Below are positions 20,289 to 30,255 of a DNA stretch of 64,000 nt, one piece after another. Where the stretch lies: assembly GCA_046331245.1 (NCBI GenBank), contig JAXLRH010000004.1, forward strand, positions 62,001 to 126,000. The letters are read 5' to 3'. Positions within the stretch are counted from its first letter, which is position 1. Every line of letters starts with the position of its first letter. Source of the stretch: SSF14 sp046331245. Its GTDB lineage: Bacteria; Actinomycetota; Acidimicrobiia; Acidimicrobiales; Microtrichaceae. The notes beneath the pieces were generated by a model. That model saw only the letters and a list, made by a program, of their open reading frames with translations. It was not told the origin of the DNA and ran no database searches. The position numbers were made by a program, and so were the translations under genes.

Positions 20289-21548
20289 ATGGACATCGCC
20301 GACGTCGATCTGCTGGACCCGGACCGCTTCCGCCGACAGGAGCACCACGAGATGTTCGAGGTGCTCCGGCGCGAGGACCCGGTGCACTGGACCGAGGAGA
20401 CCGACGGTCCCGGCTTCTGGTCGATCACGAAGCTCGCCGATCTCCAGATCATCAACCGCGACGCCGAGGGGTTCAGCTCCGAGGCCAAGGGCGTGAACAT
20501 CCCCGAGATCGACAACGAGGAGAACAACGCCTTCGACATGCGCGGGCAGATGATGCTCATGACCGATCCGCCCAAGCACACCCGCTACCGGCTGCTCGTC
20601 AACAAGGGCTTCACGCCGCGCATGATCGGGCTGATCGAGGAGCACCTGCGCTACCGTGCCGAGCTGATCGTCGACTCGGTGATCGAGCGCGGCAGCTGCG
20701 ACTTCGTCCTCGACGTCGCGGCCGAGCTCCCGTTGCAGGCGATCGCCGAGATCATGGGCGTGCCCCACGACGACCGCCACATGCTGTTCGACTGGACGAA
20801 CAAGATGATCGGCGCCGACGACCCCGAGTACGCGCAGGACGTCGAGAGCTCGATGGAGGCGCAGATGGCCGCCGCCGAGCTGTACATGTACGCGGCAAAC
20901 CTCCGCGTCGACCGTGCGGAGAAGCCGCTCGACGACATCGTCACGAAGCTCATCAACGCCGAGATCGGCGGCGATCGCCTGAGCGACGCGGAGTTCGAGA
21001 TGTTCATCCTGCTGCTGGCCGTCGCCGGCAACGAGACCACGCGCAATGCCACGTCCCACGGCATGCACGCCCTGATCACCAACCCCGACCAGTACGCCAA
21101 GCTGGTCGCGAACCCCGATCTGATCGACTCCGCGGTGGAGGAGATCGTGCGGTGGGCCACCCCGGTCATGTACTTCCGTCGTCAGGCGATGCGCGACCTC
21201 GACCTGCGTGGCACGCAGATCAAGGCCGGCGACAAGGTCGTGATGTGGCACATCTCCGCCAACCGCGACGAGGACGCGTTCGTCGACCCGTTCCGGTTCG
21301 ACATCGAGCGTTCGCCCAACGACCACGTCGGGTTCGGCGGAGGCGGGGCGCACTTCTGCCTGGGCGCGAACCTCGCGCGAGCCGAGCTGCGCCTCATCTT
21401 CCGCGAGCTCGTCACGCGCATCCCCGACATGGCGCTGGCGGCGGACGTGGAGCGCCTGCGATCCAACTTCATCGGTGGCATCAAGCACATGCCGGTCACG
21501 TTCACCCCGGGTGAGCGGAAGCATCCGGTCGGGGTGTCCGCGGCGTAG
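20289..21548 (+). CDS. Cytochrome P450 (CYP125/CYP142-like)
   Basis: 419 aa soluble bacterial P450. The I-helix AGNETTRNATSHGM carries the oxygen-activating Glu-Thr pair, followed by ExxR near WxxxVxYFRR and the haem ligand Cys357 in GFGGGGAHFCLGANLAR. The I-helix wording matches the CYP125/142 steroid-C26 hydroxylases best from memory, though other CYP families share it. It needs a ferredoxin and reductase, absent nearby. Six bases separate it from the P-type ATPase gene downstream. Confidence 0.9.
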   Translation: MDIADVDLLDPDRFRRQEHHEMFEVLRREDPVHWTEETDGPGFWSITKLADLQIINRDAEGFSSEAKGVNIPEIDNEENNAFDMRGQMMLMTDPPKHTRYRLLVNKGFTPRMIGLIEEHLRYRAELIVDSVIERGSCDFVLDVAAELPLQAIAEIMGVPHDDRHMLFDWTNKMIGADDPEYAQDVESSMEAQMAAAELYMYAANLRVDRAEKPLDDIVTKLINAEIGGDRLSDAEFEMFILLLAVAGNETTRNATSHGMHALITNPDQYAKLVANPDLIDSAVEEIVRWATPVMYFRRQAMRDLDLRGTQIKAGDKVVMWHISANRDEDAFVDPFRFDIERSPNDHVGFGGGGAHFCLGANLARAELRLIFRELVTRIPDMALAADVERLRSNFIGGIKHMPVTFTPGERKHPVGVSAA

Positions 21549-21554
21549 GAGCCG

Positions 21555-24272
21555 ATGGGGGAGACTGCGCGGGTCGGACTCCGAGGAGGACAGCCGGTGC
21601 AGCTCGTGGACGCGGCAACCATCGATGCCGCTGCGGTGATCGACCACCTCGGCTCGACCGATCTCGGGCTGACGTCGGCCGAGGCAGCTCGGCGTCTCGC
21701 CGAGGCCGGGCCCAACGTGCTGGCGAGCCATCGGGTGACCGCCCTCGGCGTCCTCTGGCGGCAGCTGCGCAATCCGCTGCTGCTCCTGCTGTTGGGCGCC
21801 GCCGCGGTGTCGGGGGTGACCGGCGACGTCACCGATGCGGTGATCATCGCGACGATCGTGACGCTGAGCGTCGGGCTGGGGTTCTTCAACGAGTACCGCT
21901 CGGAGCAGGCGGCGAACGCGCTGCGTTCGAACATCCGCCACACCGTCGTGGTGTGGCGCGACGGCCTCGAACGCCGTCTGCCGGTGGCCGATCTCGTGCC
22001 CGGTGACGTGGTGGACATGTCGATCGGTGCGATCGTTCCGGCGGACGTCCGCCTCGTCGACGCGACGGGTCTGCAGTGCGACGAGGCCGTCCTCACCGGC
22101 GAGTCGCTGCCCGTCGACAAGTCGGTGGAGCCGTGCGTGGTCGGCGACTCGGCGCTCGACCTGCCGAGCTGCGCGCTGATGGGCACGGTGGTGCACCAGG
22201 GCGGCGCCCGGGCGATCGTCGTGGCGACCGGGTCGTCGACGGCGTTCGGCCGGATCGCCACCGGCCTCAGCGAGCGCCCGCCCGTGACCGCGTTCCAGTC
22301 GGGTCTCACGGGGTTCTCGAAGCTGCTGGTGGCGGTGGCCGCAGTGCTGAGCGTGTCGATCTTCGTGGTCAACGTCGTGTTCGCGCGGCCGCTGATCGAC
22401 GCGTTGCTGTTCTCGCTGGCGATCGCGATCGGCATCACGCCGCAGCTGCTGCCGGCGATCGTGAGCGTCAGCCTGTCGACCGGCTCGAGACAGCTGGCGA
22501 AGCGGCAGGTACTCGTGAAGCGTCTCGTCACGATCGAGGACCTCGGGAACCTCGAGGTGCTCTTCACCGACAAGACGGGCACGCTCACCGAAGGTGCGGT
22601 CACCTTCGATCGAGCCTTCGACGCGGGCGGTTCCGATGCCCCGCGCGCCCTGCTGCTGGGCCTGCTCTGCAACGAGTCGACCATGTCGCCCGACGGACCG
22701 GTGGGCGGCAACGCGCTCGACCAGGCCATCGTCGCCGCCGCAGCGGGTGGCGACGCCATGGAGGAGGCGGCGGGATACCGGCGCCTCGGGTCGCTGCCGT
22801 TCGACCACGACCGCCAGCTCGCGTCGGTGAGCGTGGCCGACGCCGGCGGGGCCGCGCTCCTCGTCACGAAGGGCGCGCCGGAGGTGGTGCTCGCCCGGTG
22901 CGCCGGCGCACCGCCGTCCGCCGAGGGCGAGCTCGCGAGGTTGTTCGAGCAGGGCGCTCGCGTGGTCGCCATCGCGAGCCGGCCGCTGGCATCGGCGGAC
23001 GAGGCGGACCCGACGCGGGACGACGAGCACGATCTCCGCTTCGAGGGGTTCCTCACGTTCGTCGACCGTCCGAAGGCCGACGCCGGCGCTGCGATCCACC
23101 GCCTGCACGACCTCGGCGTGCACGTGAAGGTGATCACCGGCGACAACGGCACGGTCGCCGCCACCGTCTGCCGCCAGGTCGGCGTCGAGCCCGGCGGCGT
23201 GCTCACCGGTTCGGAGCTCTCGGCGATGAGCGACGACGAGCTCGCCGCGGCGATCCCGACGACAACCGTGTTCTCGCGGGTCAGCCCGGATCAGAAGTCA
23301 CGCATCATCAAGGTGACGCGGCACGGTGGCACCGACGTCGGGTTCCTCGGTGACGGTGTGAACGACGCCGTGGCGCTGCACTCTGCCGACGTGGGGATCT
23401 CGGTCGACTCGGCGACCGACGTCGCGAAGGACGCCGCCGACATCGTGCTCCTGGCGAAGGATCTCGGGGTGCTCGCCGACGGCGTGGTGGAAGGCCGCCG
23501 CATCTTCGCGAACACGCTGAAGTACGTGCTGATGGCGACGTCGTCGAACTTCGGCAACATGTTCAGCGCCGCTGGGGCGTCGGTGTTCCTCTCGTTCCTC
23601 CCGATGCTCCCGTCGCAGATCCTGCTCAACAACCTGCTCTACGACGTCGGACAGCTCGCGGTGCCCACCGATCACGTCGACGAGGAGGTGCTGGCGCATC
23701 CGGCGGCGTGGGACATCCGGTTCGTGCGCCGGTTCATGACGGTGTTCGGCCCGATCAGCTCGCTGTTCGACTTCGCCACCTTCTTCGTGCTCATCCAGTT
23801 GCTGCACGCGAGCCACCGCGAGTTCCGCACCGGCTGGTTCGTGGAGTCGCTGGCGACGCAGACGGTGGTCATCTTCCTCATCCGCACCCGTCGCATCCCG
23901 TTCTTCCGGAGCCGGCCGAGCCTGCCGATGCTGGTCACGTCGGTGGGGGCGGCAGCGGTCGGCGTCGCGTTGCCGTTCACTCCGCTCGCCTCGGTCCTGG
24001 GCTTCACCGCCCTGCCGCTGCGGTTCTTCCTGATCCTGTCCGGGATGACCTGCGGCTACCTGTTCCTGATCGAGCTGGCGAAGACCCGCTTCTACCGGGT
24101 GTCGCGCCATCCCGAGCGCCGCCGGCCGACGGTCGACGAGCGGCACTCGCGTCGGGTCGTGCGGCGCGTGTCGCATCTGGCCGGTCACCAGCCGATCACG
24201 TTGACCCGTTCGTCGCCGCTCCGCGCCGGGGGCGCAGCGCCGTCACGTGGTCGGCGTCGGTCCGGTTCGTAA
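21555..24272 (+). CDS. P-type ATPase, Mg2+-transporting type (P-IIIB, MgtA-like)
   Basis: 905 aa. N-terminal cation-ATPase domain (GLTSAEAARRLAEAGPN), TGES actuator loop at about 180, phosphorylation site DKTGTLT with Asp339, KGAPEVV nucleotide domain, hinge GDGVNDAVAL, and ten predicted membrane segments. The order and VVWRDG region resemble MgtA/MgtB importers of Mg2+. The C-terminal 40 residues are Arg-rich and overlap the end of the convergent TetR gene by 30 bp. GGAG lies just before the ATG. Confidence 0.88.
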   Translation: MGETARVGLRGGQPVQLVDAATIDAAAVIDHLGSTDLGLTSAEAARRLAEAGPNVLASHRVTALGVLWRQLRNPLLLLLLGAAAVSGVTGDVTDAVIIATIVTLSVGLGFFNEYRSEQAANALRSNIRHTVVVWRDGLERRLPVADLVPGDVVDMSIGAIVPADVRLVDATGLQCDEAVLTGESLPVDKSVEPCVVGDSALDLPSCALMGTVVHQGGARAIVVATGSSTAFGRIATGLSERPPVTAFQSGLTGFSKLLVAVAAVLSVSIFVVNVVFARPLIDALLFSLAIAIGITPQLLPAIVSVSLSTGSRQLAKRQVLVKRLVTIEDLGNLEVLFTDKTGTLTEGAVTFDRAFDAGGSDAPRALLLGLLCNESTMSPDGPVGGNALDQAIVAAAAGGDAMEEAAGYRRLGSLPFDHDRQLASVSVADAGGAALLVTKGAPEVVLARCAGAPPSAEGELARLFEQGARVVAIASRPLASADEADPTRDDEHDLRFEGFLTFVDRPKADAGAAIHRLHDLGVHVKVITGDNGTVAATVCRQVGVEPGGVLTGSELSAMSDDELAAAIPTTTVFSRVSPDQKSRIIKVTRHGGTDVGFLGDGVNDAVALHSADVGISVDSATDVAKDAADIVLLAKDLGVLADGVVEGRRIFANTLKYVLMATSSNFGNMFSAAGASVFLSFLPMLPSQILLNNLLYDVGQLAVPTDHVDEEVLAHPAAWDIRFVRRFMTVFGPISSLFDFATFFVLIQLLHASHREFRTGWFVESLATQTVVIFLIRTRRIPFFRSRPSLPMLVTSVGAAAVGVALPFTPLASVLGFTALPLRFFLILSGMTCGYLFLIELAKTRFYRVSRHPERRRPTVDERHSRRVVRRVSHLAGHQPITLTRSSPLRAGGAAPSRGRRRSGS

Positions 24273-24818
24273 TCCGTCGATGACGATCCGTGCGACGCGC
24301 ACCCGGTCGGCCACGGAGATCGAGTCGTCGTCGACGGTCGCTGTCTGCGCCAGGCCGGCCATGAGCAGGCGGAGGTCGCCGACGACGATGTCCGAGCGGA
24401 TCTGGCCACTCGCCTGTCCGCTCGCCAGCAGCTGCTCGAGCCGCTCGGTCATGCCGGCCTTGAGCGCCGTGAGCTCGTCGGTCTCCTCGCCGCGCTGGTG
24501 GCGGCCGCGAAGTTCCTCGGCCAGGGCTCGATGCGTGGCGAGGATCTCGACCACTGCGACGAGGTAAGCCTCGAGCCCGGCCGCGGGATCGTCGTCGACG
24601 AGGGCCGCGTCGAGCGCCTCGACCATCGGCTCGCAGAACCAGATGAGCACGGCGTCGAGGAGCGAGTCCTTGGTGGGGAAGTGGCGGTGCACGGTGCCGA
24701 CGCCGACACCGGCGGCGCGGGCGATGGCCTCGACGGACACCTTCGTGCCCTCCTTCGCGAACAGCTCGCGCGCGGCATCGACGATGTGCTCGTGGTTGCG
24801 CTGGGCGTCGATTCGCAT
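24243..24818 (-). CDS. TetR/AcrR family transcriptional regulator
   Basis: 191 aa. N-terminal HTH (IVDAARELFAKEGT, VSVEAIARAAGVGVGTVHRHFPTKDSLLDAV) is textbook TetR; the C-terminal helical domain would bind a hydrophobic inducer. Divergent from the MFS exporter at 24910, with a palindrome between them, so it most likely represses the exporter and itself until a toxic compound is bound. Confidence 0.93.
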   Translation of the reverse strand: MRIDAQRNHEHIVDAARELFAKEGTKVSVEAIARAAGVGVGTVHRHFPTKDSLLDAVLIWFCEPMVEALDAALVDDDPAAGLEAYLVAVVEILATHRALAEELRGRHQRGEETDELTALKAGMTERLEQLLASGQASGQIRSDIVVGDLRLLMAGLAQTATVDDDSISVADRVRVARIVIDGLRTGPTPTT

Positions 24819-24849
24819 GGCGTCAGAAGTATTCCACCGAAATGGGAAG

Positions 24850-24871
24850 AAACGGAAGATGCATTCCGTTT
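24850..24871. promoter_or_regulatory. Palindromic operator between tetR and MFS exporter
   Basis: AAACGGAA-6 bp-TTCCGTTT, an exact 8-bp inverted repeat in the 91-bp divergent spacer between the regulator (start 24818) and the exporter (start 24910). Size and position fit a TetR dimer site. Confidence 0.6.
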
Positions 24872-24909
24872 AGCCTGTGAACGATCCCAGATCCCCCGGA
24901 GCAGACCGA

Positions 24910-26550
24910 ATGACGAACGCCGCACCCCCCGACACCCACGCCGAACTCCACCTCGACCCCACGATCCACCGCCGTCGATGGTGGACGCTCGGCGTGCTCT
25001 GCCTGAGCCTGCTGATCGTCTTCGTCGGCAACTCCAGCCTCAACGTCGCGATCCCGAGGCTGGCGGAGGACTTCCACGCCACGACCTCGCAGCTCCAGTG
25101 GGTCGTCGCGTCCTACTCGCTCGTGTTCGCGGGCCTGCTGTTCACGACCGGGGCGATCGGTGATCGCTTCGGCCGGAAGGGCGTGCTGCAGCTGGGCCTC
25201 GTCGGCTTCCTCGTCGGCGTCGTGCTGGCGTCGCGGGCGACCGAGATGTGGCAGCTCATCGGCACGCGAGCCCTGATGGGTGCGTCGGCCGCATTCATCA
25301 TGCCGTCCACCCTCTCGATCCTCGTCAACGTGTTCGCTCCCGAGGAGCGCACCAAGGCGATCGCGATCTGGGCCGGTGTCACCGGCGGCGCCGGCGCGAT
25401 CGGCCCCGTGGCGAGCGGCTGGTTGCTCGGCCACTTCTGGTTCGGGTCCGTGTTCCTGGTGAACGTGCCGTTCATCGTCGTGGCGCTCGTCGCCGGCTAC
25501 GTGCTCGTTCCCCGCTCCCGCGATCCCCAGCACGCCGACCTCGATCCGGTCGGCGCACTCCTGTCGATCGTCGGCATCTCGTCGCTCGTCTACGCGCTCA
25601 TCCAGGGCCCCGACGTCGGATGGGGCAGCGCGCAGACGCTCATCGCCTTCGCCGTCTCGTTGGTCGTGCTCTCGGCCTTCGTGGCGTGGGAGCTCCACGT
25701 CGAGGTGCCGATGCTCGACATGTCGTTCTTCCGCAACCCGGCCTTCAGCACCGGCACCGCGGGCATGATCCTCGTGTTCCTCGCCATGTTCGGCGTGATG
25801 TTCCTCGTCACCCAGTACTTCCAGCTGGTGCTCGGCTACTCGCCGCTGTCGTCGGCGGTGCGGTTCCTGCCGATGACGCCGATCATGATCGTGATCGCCC
25901 CGCTCACGCCGCGCCTCGTCGCCCGTTTCGGCGCCAATCGCACCGTTGCGATGGGCATGTCGCTCGTGGCGCTCGGCCTCATGATGTTCCGCGGCCTCGA
26001 GGTGCACACCTCCTACTGGTACGTGCTGCTCTGCGTCTTCTTCCTGGTGGCGGGCATCGCCTCGTCGATGTCGCCGATGACGGCGGCGCTGATGTCGGCC
26101 GTGCCCGCCCGTCGGGCCGGTGTCGGCTCGGCGATGAACGACGCGACCCGCGAGCTCGGCGCTGCGCTCGGCATCGCCGTGCTCGGCAGCCTCGCGGCAT
26201 CGCGCTACGCACACGCCATCGACCAGCTCCGCGGCATCCCGGCCGCGGCGAAGTCGGCGGCGCGCGACTCGCTGGCCGGCGCACTCGGCGCCTCGGCACA
26301 GCTCGGCGGCGACGCCGGCACGACGCTCCGCAACGGTGCGCAGTCCGCGTTCATGGACGGCCTGCACCTGGCGGTCACGGGTGGTGCCGTGCTCGCGGCG
26401 GTGGCCGCCGTGCTCGTGTACCGCTACCTGCCGGCGCAGACGCCGATGCTGGCGACGCACGGCTCGGTCGACAGTTTCGATGCGATCGACCTCGCCGCCG
26501 AGCTCGCGTCGGAGCCGTCGAACGAGGTGCTCGACCCCGTTCGCAACTGA
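24910..26550 (+). CDS. MFS transporter, DHA2 (EmrB/QacA) family exporter
   Basis: 546 aa from the ATG at 24910 behind GGAG (an upstream GTG at 24877 is less likely). Fourteen-helix drug:H+ antiporter: first helix LGVLCLSLLIVFVGNSSLN (motif D1 region), GDRFGRKGVLQLG motif A, and motif C in WAGVTGGAGAIGPVASGWL. Likely exports hydrophobic or cationic compounds through the plasma membrane. Controlled by the divergent TetR. A close relative is encoded at 35493. Confidence 0.9.
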   Translation: MTNAAPPDTHAELHLDPTIHRRRWWTLGVLCLSLLIVFVGNSSLNVAIPRLAEDFHATTSQLQWVVASYSLVFAGLLFTTGAIGDRFGRKGVLQLGLVGFLVGVVLASRATEMWQLIGTRALMGASAAFIMPSTLSILVNVFAPEERTKAIAIWAGVTGGAGAIGPVASGWLLGHFWFGSVFLVNVPFIVVALVAGYVLVPRSRDPQHADLDPVGALLSIVGISSLVYALIQGPDVGWGSAQTLIAFAVSLVVLSAFVAWELHVEVPMLDMSFFRNPAFSTGTAGMILVFLAMFGVMFLVTQYFQLVLGYSPLSSAVRFLPMTPIMIVIAPLTPRLVARFGANRTVAMGMSLVALGLMMFRGLEVHTSYWYVLLCVFFLVAGIASSMSPMTAALMSAVPARRAGVGSAMNDATRELGAALGIAVLGSLAASRYAHAIDQLRGIPAAAKSAARDSLAGALGASAQLGGDAGTTLRNGAQSAFMDGLHLAVTGGAVLAAVAAVLVYRYLPAQTPMLATHGSVDSFDAIDLAAELASEPSNEVLDPVRN

Positions 26551-26581
26551 CGGCTCGCCGGAATCGATCGATCGGGGGGCC

Positions 26582-27547
26582 TCAGGTCCCCTTGATCGTC
26601 GCCTTGATCCGGCCCATCACGTCGGCGTCGAGACGGTCGATCACGGCGAGTGCGCCCATGTTCTCCTCCACCTGCGCCGGGTTGCTGGCGCCGGTGATGA
26701 CGGTGGACACGTTCGGGTTCGCGGCACACCACGCGATGGCGAGCTGCGAGAGCGTGCATCCGAGCTCGTCGGCGATCGCTGCGAGCGACCGCACCCGCTC
26801 GTTGCGCGCCGGGTCGGTGAGCAGCTCACGCAGCCACTCGTAGCCGGGCAACGTGGCGCGGCTGCCCTCGGGCACGCCGTCGACGTACTTGCCGCTGAGC
26901 AGGCCCGACGCCAGCGGGCTCCAGGTGGTGAGCCCGAGCCCGATGTCCTCGTAGAGGCGGGCGTACTCGCGCTGGACGCGGTCGCGCTCGAACATGTTGT
27001 ACTGCGGCTGCTCCATCACCGGCTTGTGGAGGTGGTGGCGATCGGCGATCGACCACGCGGCGCGGATCTCGTCGGCGGACCACTCCGACGTTCCCCAGTA
27101 GTGGGCCTTGCCGGACGACACGATGTCCGACATCGCCCACACCGTCTCCTCGATCGGGGTGTTCGGGTCGGGACGATGGCAGTAGATGAGGTCCAGGAAG
27201 TCGAGGCCGAAGCGCTCGAGCGACCCGTCGATCGCCTGCATGAGGTACTTGCGGTTCAGGGTGTTGCGTAGGTTCGGGCCGTCGGAGAGGCCCCAGAAGA
27301 ACTTGGACGAGACGACGATCGTCTCACGTGCGTAGCCGAGCTCGGCGATGGCCTGGCCCATGATGCGCTCCGACTCGCCGCCGGCGTAGGCCTCGGCGTT
27401 GTCGAAGAAGTTGACGCCCGCGTCGTGCGCGGCGGCGATGCAGTCGCGGGCGACGCCCACGTCCATCTGCGTGCCGAAGCTCACCCACGAGCCGAAGGAC
27501 AGAACACTCACCTGCAGGCCGCTGCGGCCCAGTCGTCGATATTCCAT
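26582..27547 (-). CDS. Aldo/keto reductase (Kv-beta-like)
   Basis: 321 aa (beta/alpha)8 oxidoreductase. MEYRRLGRSGLQVSVLSFG start, catalytic Asp-Tyr in FFDNAEAYAGG, Lys in SSKFFWG and His in YCHRPD make the AKR tetrad. The sequence is closest to the voltage-gated K+ channel beta subunit/AKR6-AKR14 group (YhdN/YghZ-like). NADPH-dependent aldehyde reduction in the cytosol. Convergent with the MFS gene. Confidence 0.93.
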   Translation of the reverse strand: MEYRRLGRSGLQVSVLSFGSWVSFGTQMDVGVARDCIAAAHDAGVNFFDNAEAYAGGESERIMGQAIAELGYARETIVVSSKFFWGLSDGPNLRNTLNRKYLMQAIDGSLERFGLDFLDLIYCHRPDPNTPIEETVWAMSDIVSSGKAHYWGTSEWSADEIRAAWSIADRHHLHKPVMEQPQYNMFERDRVQREYARLYEDIGLGLTTWSPLASGLLSGKYVDGVPEGSRATLPGYEWLRELLTDPARNERVRSLAAIADELGCTLSQLAIAWCAANPNVSTVITGASNPAQVEENMGALAVIDRLDADVMGRIKATIKGT

Positions 27548-27587
27548 GGAGTGAGACTGTCACGTCGCGCCGGCCGGTGTCGGCCGG

Positions 27588-29006
27588 TCAGGTGGCGAGG
27601 CTGAACCGCACGGTCGGGCCGTCGACGTCGGCCGCGTCGAGGCGTGCTCGCACCGTCGCGCCGATCTCCAACGAGCCGGCGATGGAGCCGATGACGGCCG
27701 GGTCGCGGAGCTGGATGGTGCTGAAGCCCTTGTTGGTCGCGGTGACCACGGCGTCGAACGTCGTGCCCACGAGGTGCGCGAGCGCAGCGGCCTCGGCGAG
27801 ATCGACGACGGCGTGGTCGACGGCCCCGGCGAGGTGTGCGGCGGACGCCATGAGGCCGGGGAGCTCGGCCAGCGCGTCGAGCACCCAGGCCGGAGGGCGC
27901 GAGCCGGCGGACGCCGCGAGCACGCACTCGTTGGCGAACCGGTCGATCATCCGGCGCAGCGGGGCGGTGACGTGCGCGTAGTCGGCGGCGATCGCGTGGT
28001 GCATGTGCTCGGCGGGCACGTCGCCGTCGAAGGTGAGGTATCCGGCGCCGCGGAGGGTGCGTGCCGCTTGAGCCATCAGCGCGGCGCCGGCCGGCGTGTT
28101 CGCGTCGAGCGAGCGCACCCAGTCCGGGTACCGCATCGTGGTGGGCCACGCGATGCCGAGCGCCGTCGAGTGCTGACGGAGGCGGTCGAGTGTGATCTGG
28201 TCGGCCGGCGGGAGCGTGCGGAGGATGCCGCACCGTGCGCCGAGCATCAGACGCGCCGCCGCCATCCCGCAGCACAGCGACAGCTGCGCGTTCCACGACT
28301 CGACGTCCAGCGCCGCCTCGTACTGCAGCTCGTAGTGGTCGTCGACGCGCTCGACCGACTGCTCGGGCAGGTCGAGGCTGACGCCGCCGCGCGCGATCTC
28401 GAGCGCGATGCGGAGCCTGCCGATCTCCTCGATGAGGCGGAACTGCTCGTCGGTGGAGCCGGCGTCGAGCTCGGCCTGGACGCCGGCGTAGGAGAGCGCC
28501 CGCCGGTTGCGGACGATGGCGCGCTCGACGGCGATGTCGGCGATCTCGCCGGTCTGGTCGAGGTCGATCGTCCAGAGGAGGGCGGGAGCGTCGGACCCTT
28601 CGAGGAGCGACGCCGCCCCTTCGCTCAGCTGCAGTGGGTGGAGGGGGATGCGTACGTCGGGGCAGTAGATCGTGGCGCCGCGCCGGCGGGCCTCGGCGTC
28701 GATCGGGTCGCCGGCGGTGACCCACGCGGCCACGTCGGCGATGGCGTAGCGGAAGCGGTACCCGCTGCCTCGACGCTCGAGGTGGAGCGCCTGGTCGAGG
28801 TCACGGCTACCGGCGGGGTCGATGGAGAGGAGCTCGACGTCGCGGCGATCGGCGTGGTCGGCGGCAACCGGCGCGGGGTGCGCGCTGCGCTCGACGGCGA
28901 GCGCGGTGACGTCGGCGGGGAAGTCCTCGGGCACGCCGAGACCGGCGCGGATCTTCACGAACCGGGCCGTCAGCTCGTCGCTCAGGTGCTGTCGTGGTGT
29001 GGGCAT
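27588..29006 (-). CDS. RNB-domain ribonuclease (RNase II/R-like)
   Basis: 472 aa from the ATG at 29006. The catalytic RNB motif LSIDPAGSRDLDQALHLE has the Asp cluster that binds Mg2+ and hydrolyses RNA 3'-5'. Cold-shock domains and a clear S1 domain are lacking, so it is much shorter than RNase R (about 700-800 aa). It resembles the small actinobacterial/deinococcal RNB family. Cytosolic RNA decay is the expected role. Divergent from the nitronate monooxygenase gene. Confidence 0.87.
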   Translation of the reverse strand: MPTPRQHLSDELTARFVKIRAGLGVPEDFPADVTALAVERSAHPAPVAADHADRRDVELLSIDPAGSRDLDQALHLERRGSGYRFRYAIADVAAWVTAGDPIDAEARRRGATIYCPDVRIPLHPLQLSEGAASLLEGSDAPALLWTIDLDQTGEIADIAVERAIVRNRRALSYAGVQAELDAGSTDEQFRLIEEIGRLRIALEIARGGVSLDLPEQSVERVDDHYELQYEAALDVESWNAQLSLCCGMAAARLMLGARCGILRTLPPADQITLDRLRQHSTALGIAWPTTMRYPDWVRSLDANTPAGAALMAQAARTLRGAGYLTFDGDVPAEHMHHAIAADYAHVTAPLRRMIDRFANECVLAASAGSRPPAWVLDALAELPGLMASAAHLAGAVDHAVVDLAEAAALAHLVGTTFDAVVTATNKGFSTIQLRDPAVIGSIAGSLEIGATVRARLDAADVDGPTVRFSLAT

Positions 29007-29093
29007 CGCCGGGCACGCTACCCACCGGTGGGGATCGGTTCGGGGCCGGGGCCGGTTGCCGTGGGGTGGCGGCGAGAAGAACACCGTTCACCC

Positions 29094-29115
29094 GAACAGG
29101 AACGCGTTCTAGTTC
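29094..29115. promoter_or_regulatory. 22-bp imperfect palindrome, TetR/KstR-like operator
   Basis: GAAC-AG-GAACG|CGTTC-TA-GTTC, symmetrical about 29104/29105 with only two mismatched pairs, 20 bp before the nitronate monooxygenase ATG. Its core GAACGCGTT equals that at 5075-5083. Confidence 0.5.
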
Positions 29116-29134
29116 TGTGATTACATGTGTCCCC

Positions 29135-30253
29135 ATGAAGAACGAACTGTGCGAACGACTCGGCATCGAGTTCCCGATCTTTGCCTTCACCCACTGCCGT
29201 GACGTGGTGGCAGCCGTGACCAACGCGGGCGGCCTCGGCGTGCTCGGCGCCGTCGGGTTCACCCCGGCCCAGCTCGAGACCGAGCTCGCCTGGATCGACG
29301 AGCACGTTGGCGACAAGCCCTACGGCGTCGACATCGTCATCCCGATGAAGTACGAGGGCATGGGCGAGATGGATCCGGCCAAGCTCGAGGACGAGCTGCG
29401 GGCCATGATCCCCGAGCAGCACCGCCAGTTCGTGAAGAAGATCCTCTCGGACCACGGCGTGCCGGAGATGCCCGACGACGAGAAGGCCCCGGAGCTCCTC
29501 GGCTGGACCGAGGCGACTGCCGGCCCCCAGGTCGAGGTCGCGCTGTCGCACCCGAAGGTGAAGCTCATCGCCAACGCGCTGGGCACGCCCCCCGCCGAGA
29601 TCGTCACCGAGATCCAGTCGACCGGCCGCCTCGTGGCGGCGCTGTGCGGCTCGGTGAAGCAGGCGCTGGGTCACAAGGAAGCCGGCATCGACATCGTCAT
29701 CGCCCAGGGCGGCGAGGGCGGCGGTCACACCGGTGACGTCGGTTCGATCGTGCTCTGGCCGCAGGTGATCGACGCGATCGCTCCGACCCCGATGCTCGCC
29801 GCCGGCGGTGTCGGTTCGGGTCGCCAGATGGCCGCTGCGATGGCCATGGGCGCAGCCGGCGTGTGGACGGGCTCGCTGTGGCTCACGGTCGAGGAGGCCG
29901 ACGTGCCCCCGGCCCAGATGCAGCAGTACCTCGACGCGACGAGCAAGGACACCGTCCGCAGCCGCAGCTTCACGGGCAAGCCCTGCCGCATGCTCCGCAA
30001 CGAGTGGACCGAGGCCTGGGAGAACCCGGACAACCCCAAGCCGCTCGGCATGCCGCTGCAGTTCATGATCACCGGCGAGGCCGTCGCCCGCGGCCACAAG
30101 TACCCCGAGCAGGCTCGTGCGGTGCAGTTCAACCCGGTCGGCCAGGTGGTCGGTCAGATGAACAAGGTCCGCAAGACCAAGGACGTGATCTTCGACATGG
30201 TGGAGGAGTTCATCGACTCCACCGATCGGCTCACCACCGCCATCTCGGAGTAG
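29135..30253 (+). CDS. Nitronate monooxygenase family (2-nitropropane dioxygenase-like)
   Basis: 372 aa from the ATG at 29135. FMN-binding TIM barrel: IEFPIFAFTHCRDVVAAVTNAGGLGVLG at the start, QGGEGGGHTGDVGS (FMN phosphate/substrate His), and AAGGVGSGRQMAAAMAMGAAGVWTGS. Members oxidise alkyl nitronates to carbonyls and nitrite, but many actinobacterial paralogues lie in lipid-degradation regulons and may have other substrates. Preceded by a palindromic operator. Confidence 0.88.
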   Translation: MKNELCERLGIEFPIFAFTHCRDVVAAVTNAGGLGVLGAVGFTPAQLETELAWIDEHVGDKPYGVDIVIPMKYEGMGEMDPAKLEDELRAMIPEQHRQFVKKILSDHGVPEMPDDEKAPELLGWTEATAGPQVEVALSHPKVKLIANALGTPPAEIVTEIQSTGRLVAALCGSVKQALGHKEAGIDIVIAQGGEGGGHTGDVGSIVLWPQVIDAIAPTPMLAAGGVGSGRQMAAAMAMGAAGVWTGSLWLTVEEADVPPAQMQQYLDATSKDTVRSRSFTGKPCRMLRNEWTEAWENPDNPKPLGMPLQFMITGEAVARGHKYPEQARAVQFNPVGQVVGQMNKVRKTKDVIFDMVEEFIDSTDRLTTAISE

Positions 30254-30255
30254 CG

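Noticed and set aside
20181..23123. Very long minus-strand open frame (about 980 codons) across the P450 and P-type ATPase genes
   Set aside because: Antisense shadow typical of GC-rich DNA; sequence is His/Arg/Asp-rich without domains, whereas the plus-strand frames encode complete P450 and ATPase motifs.
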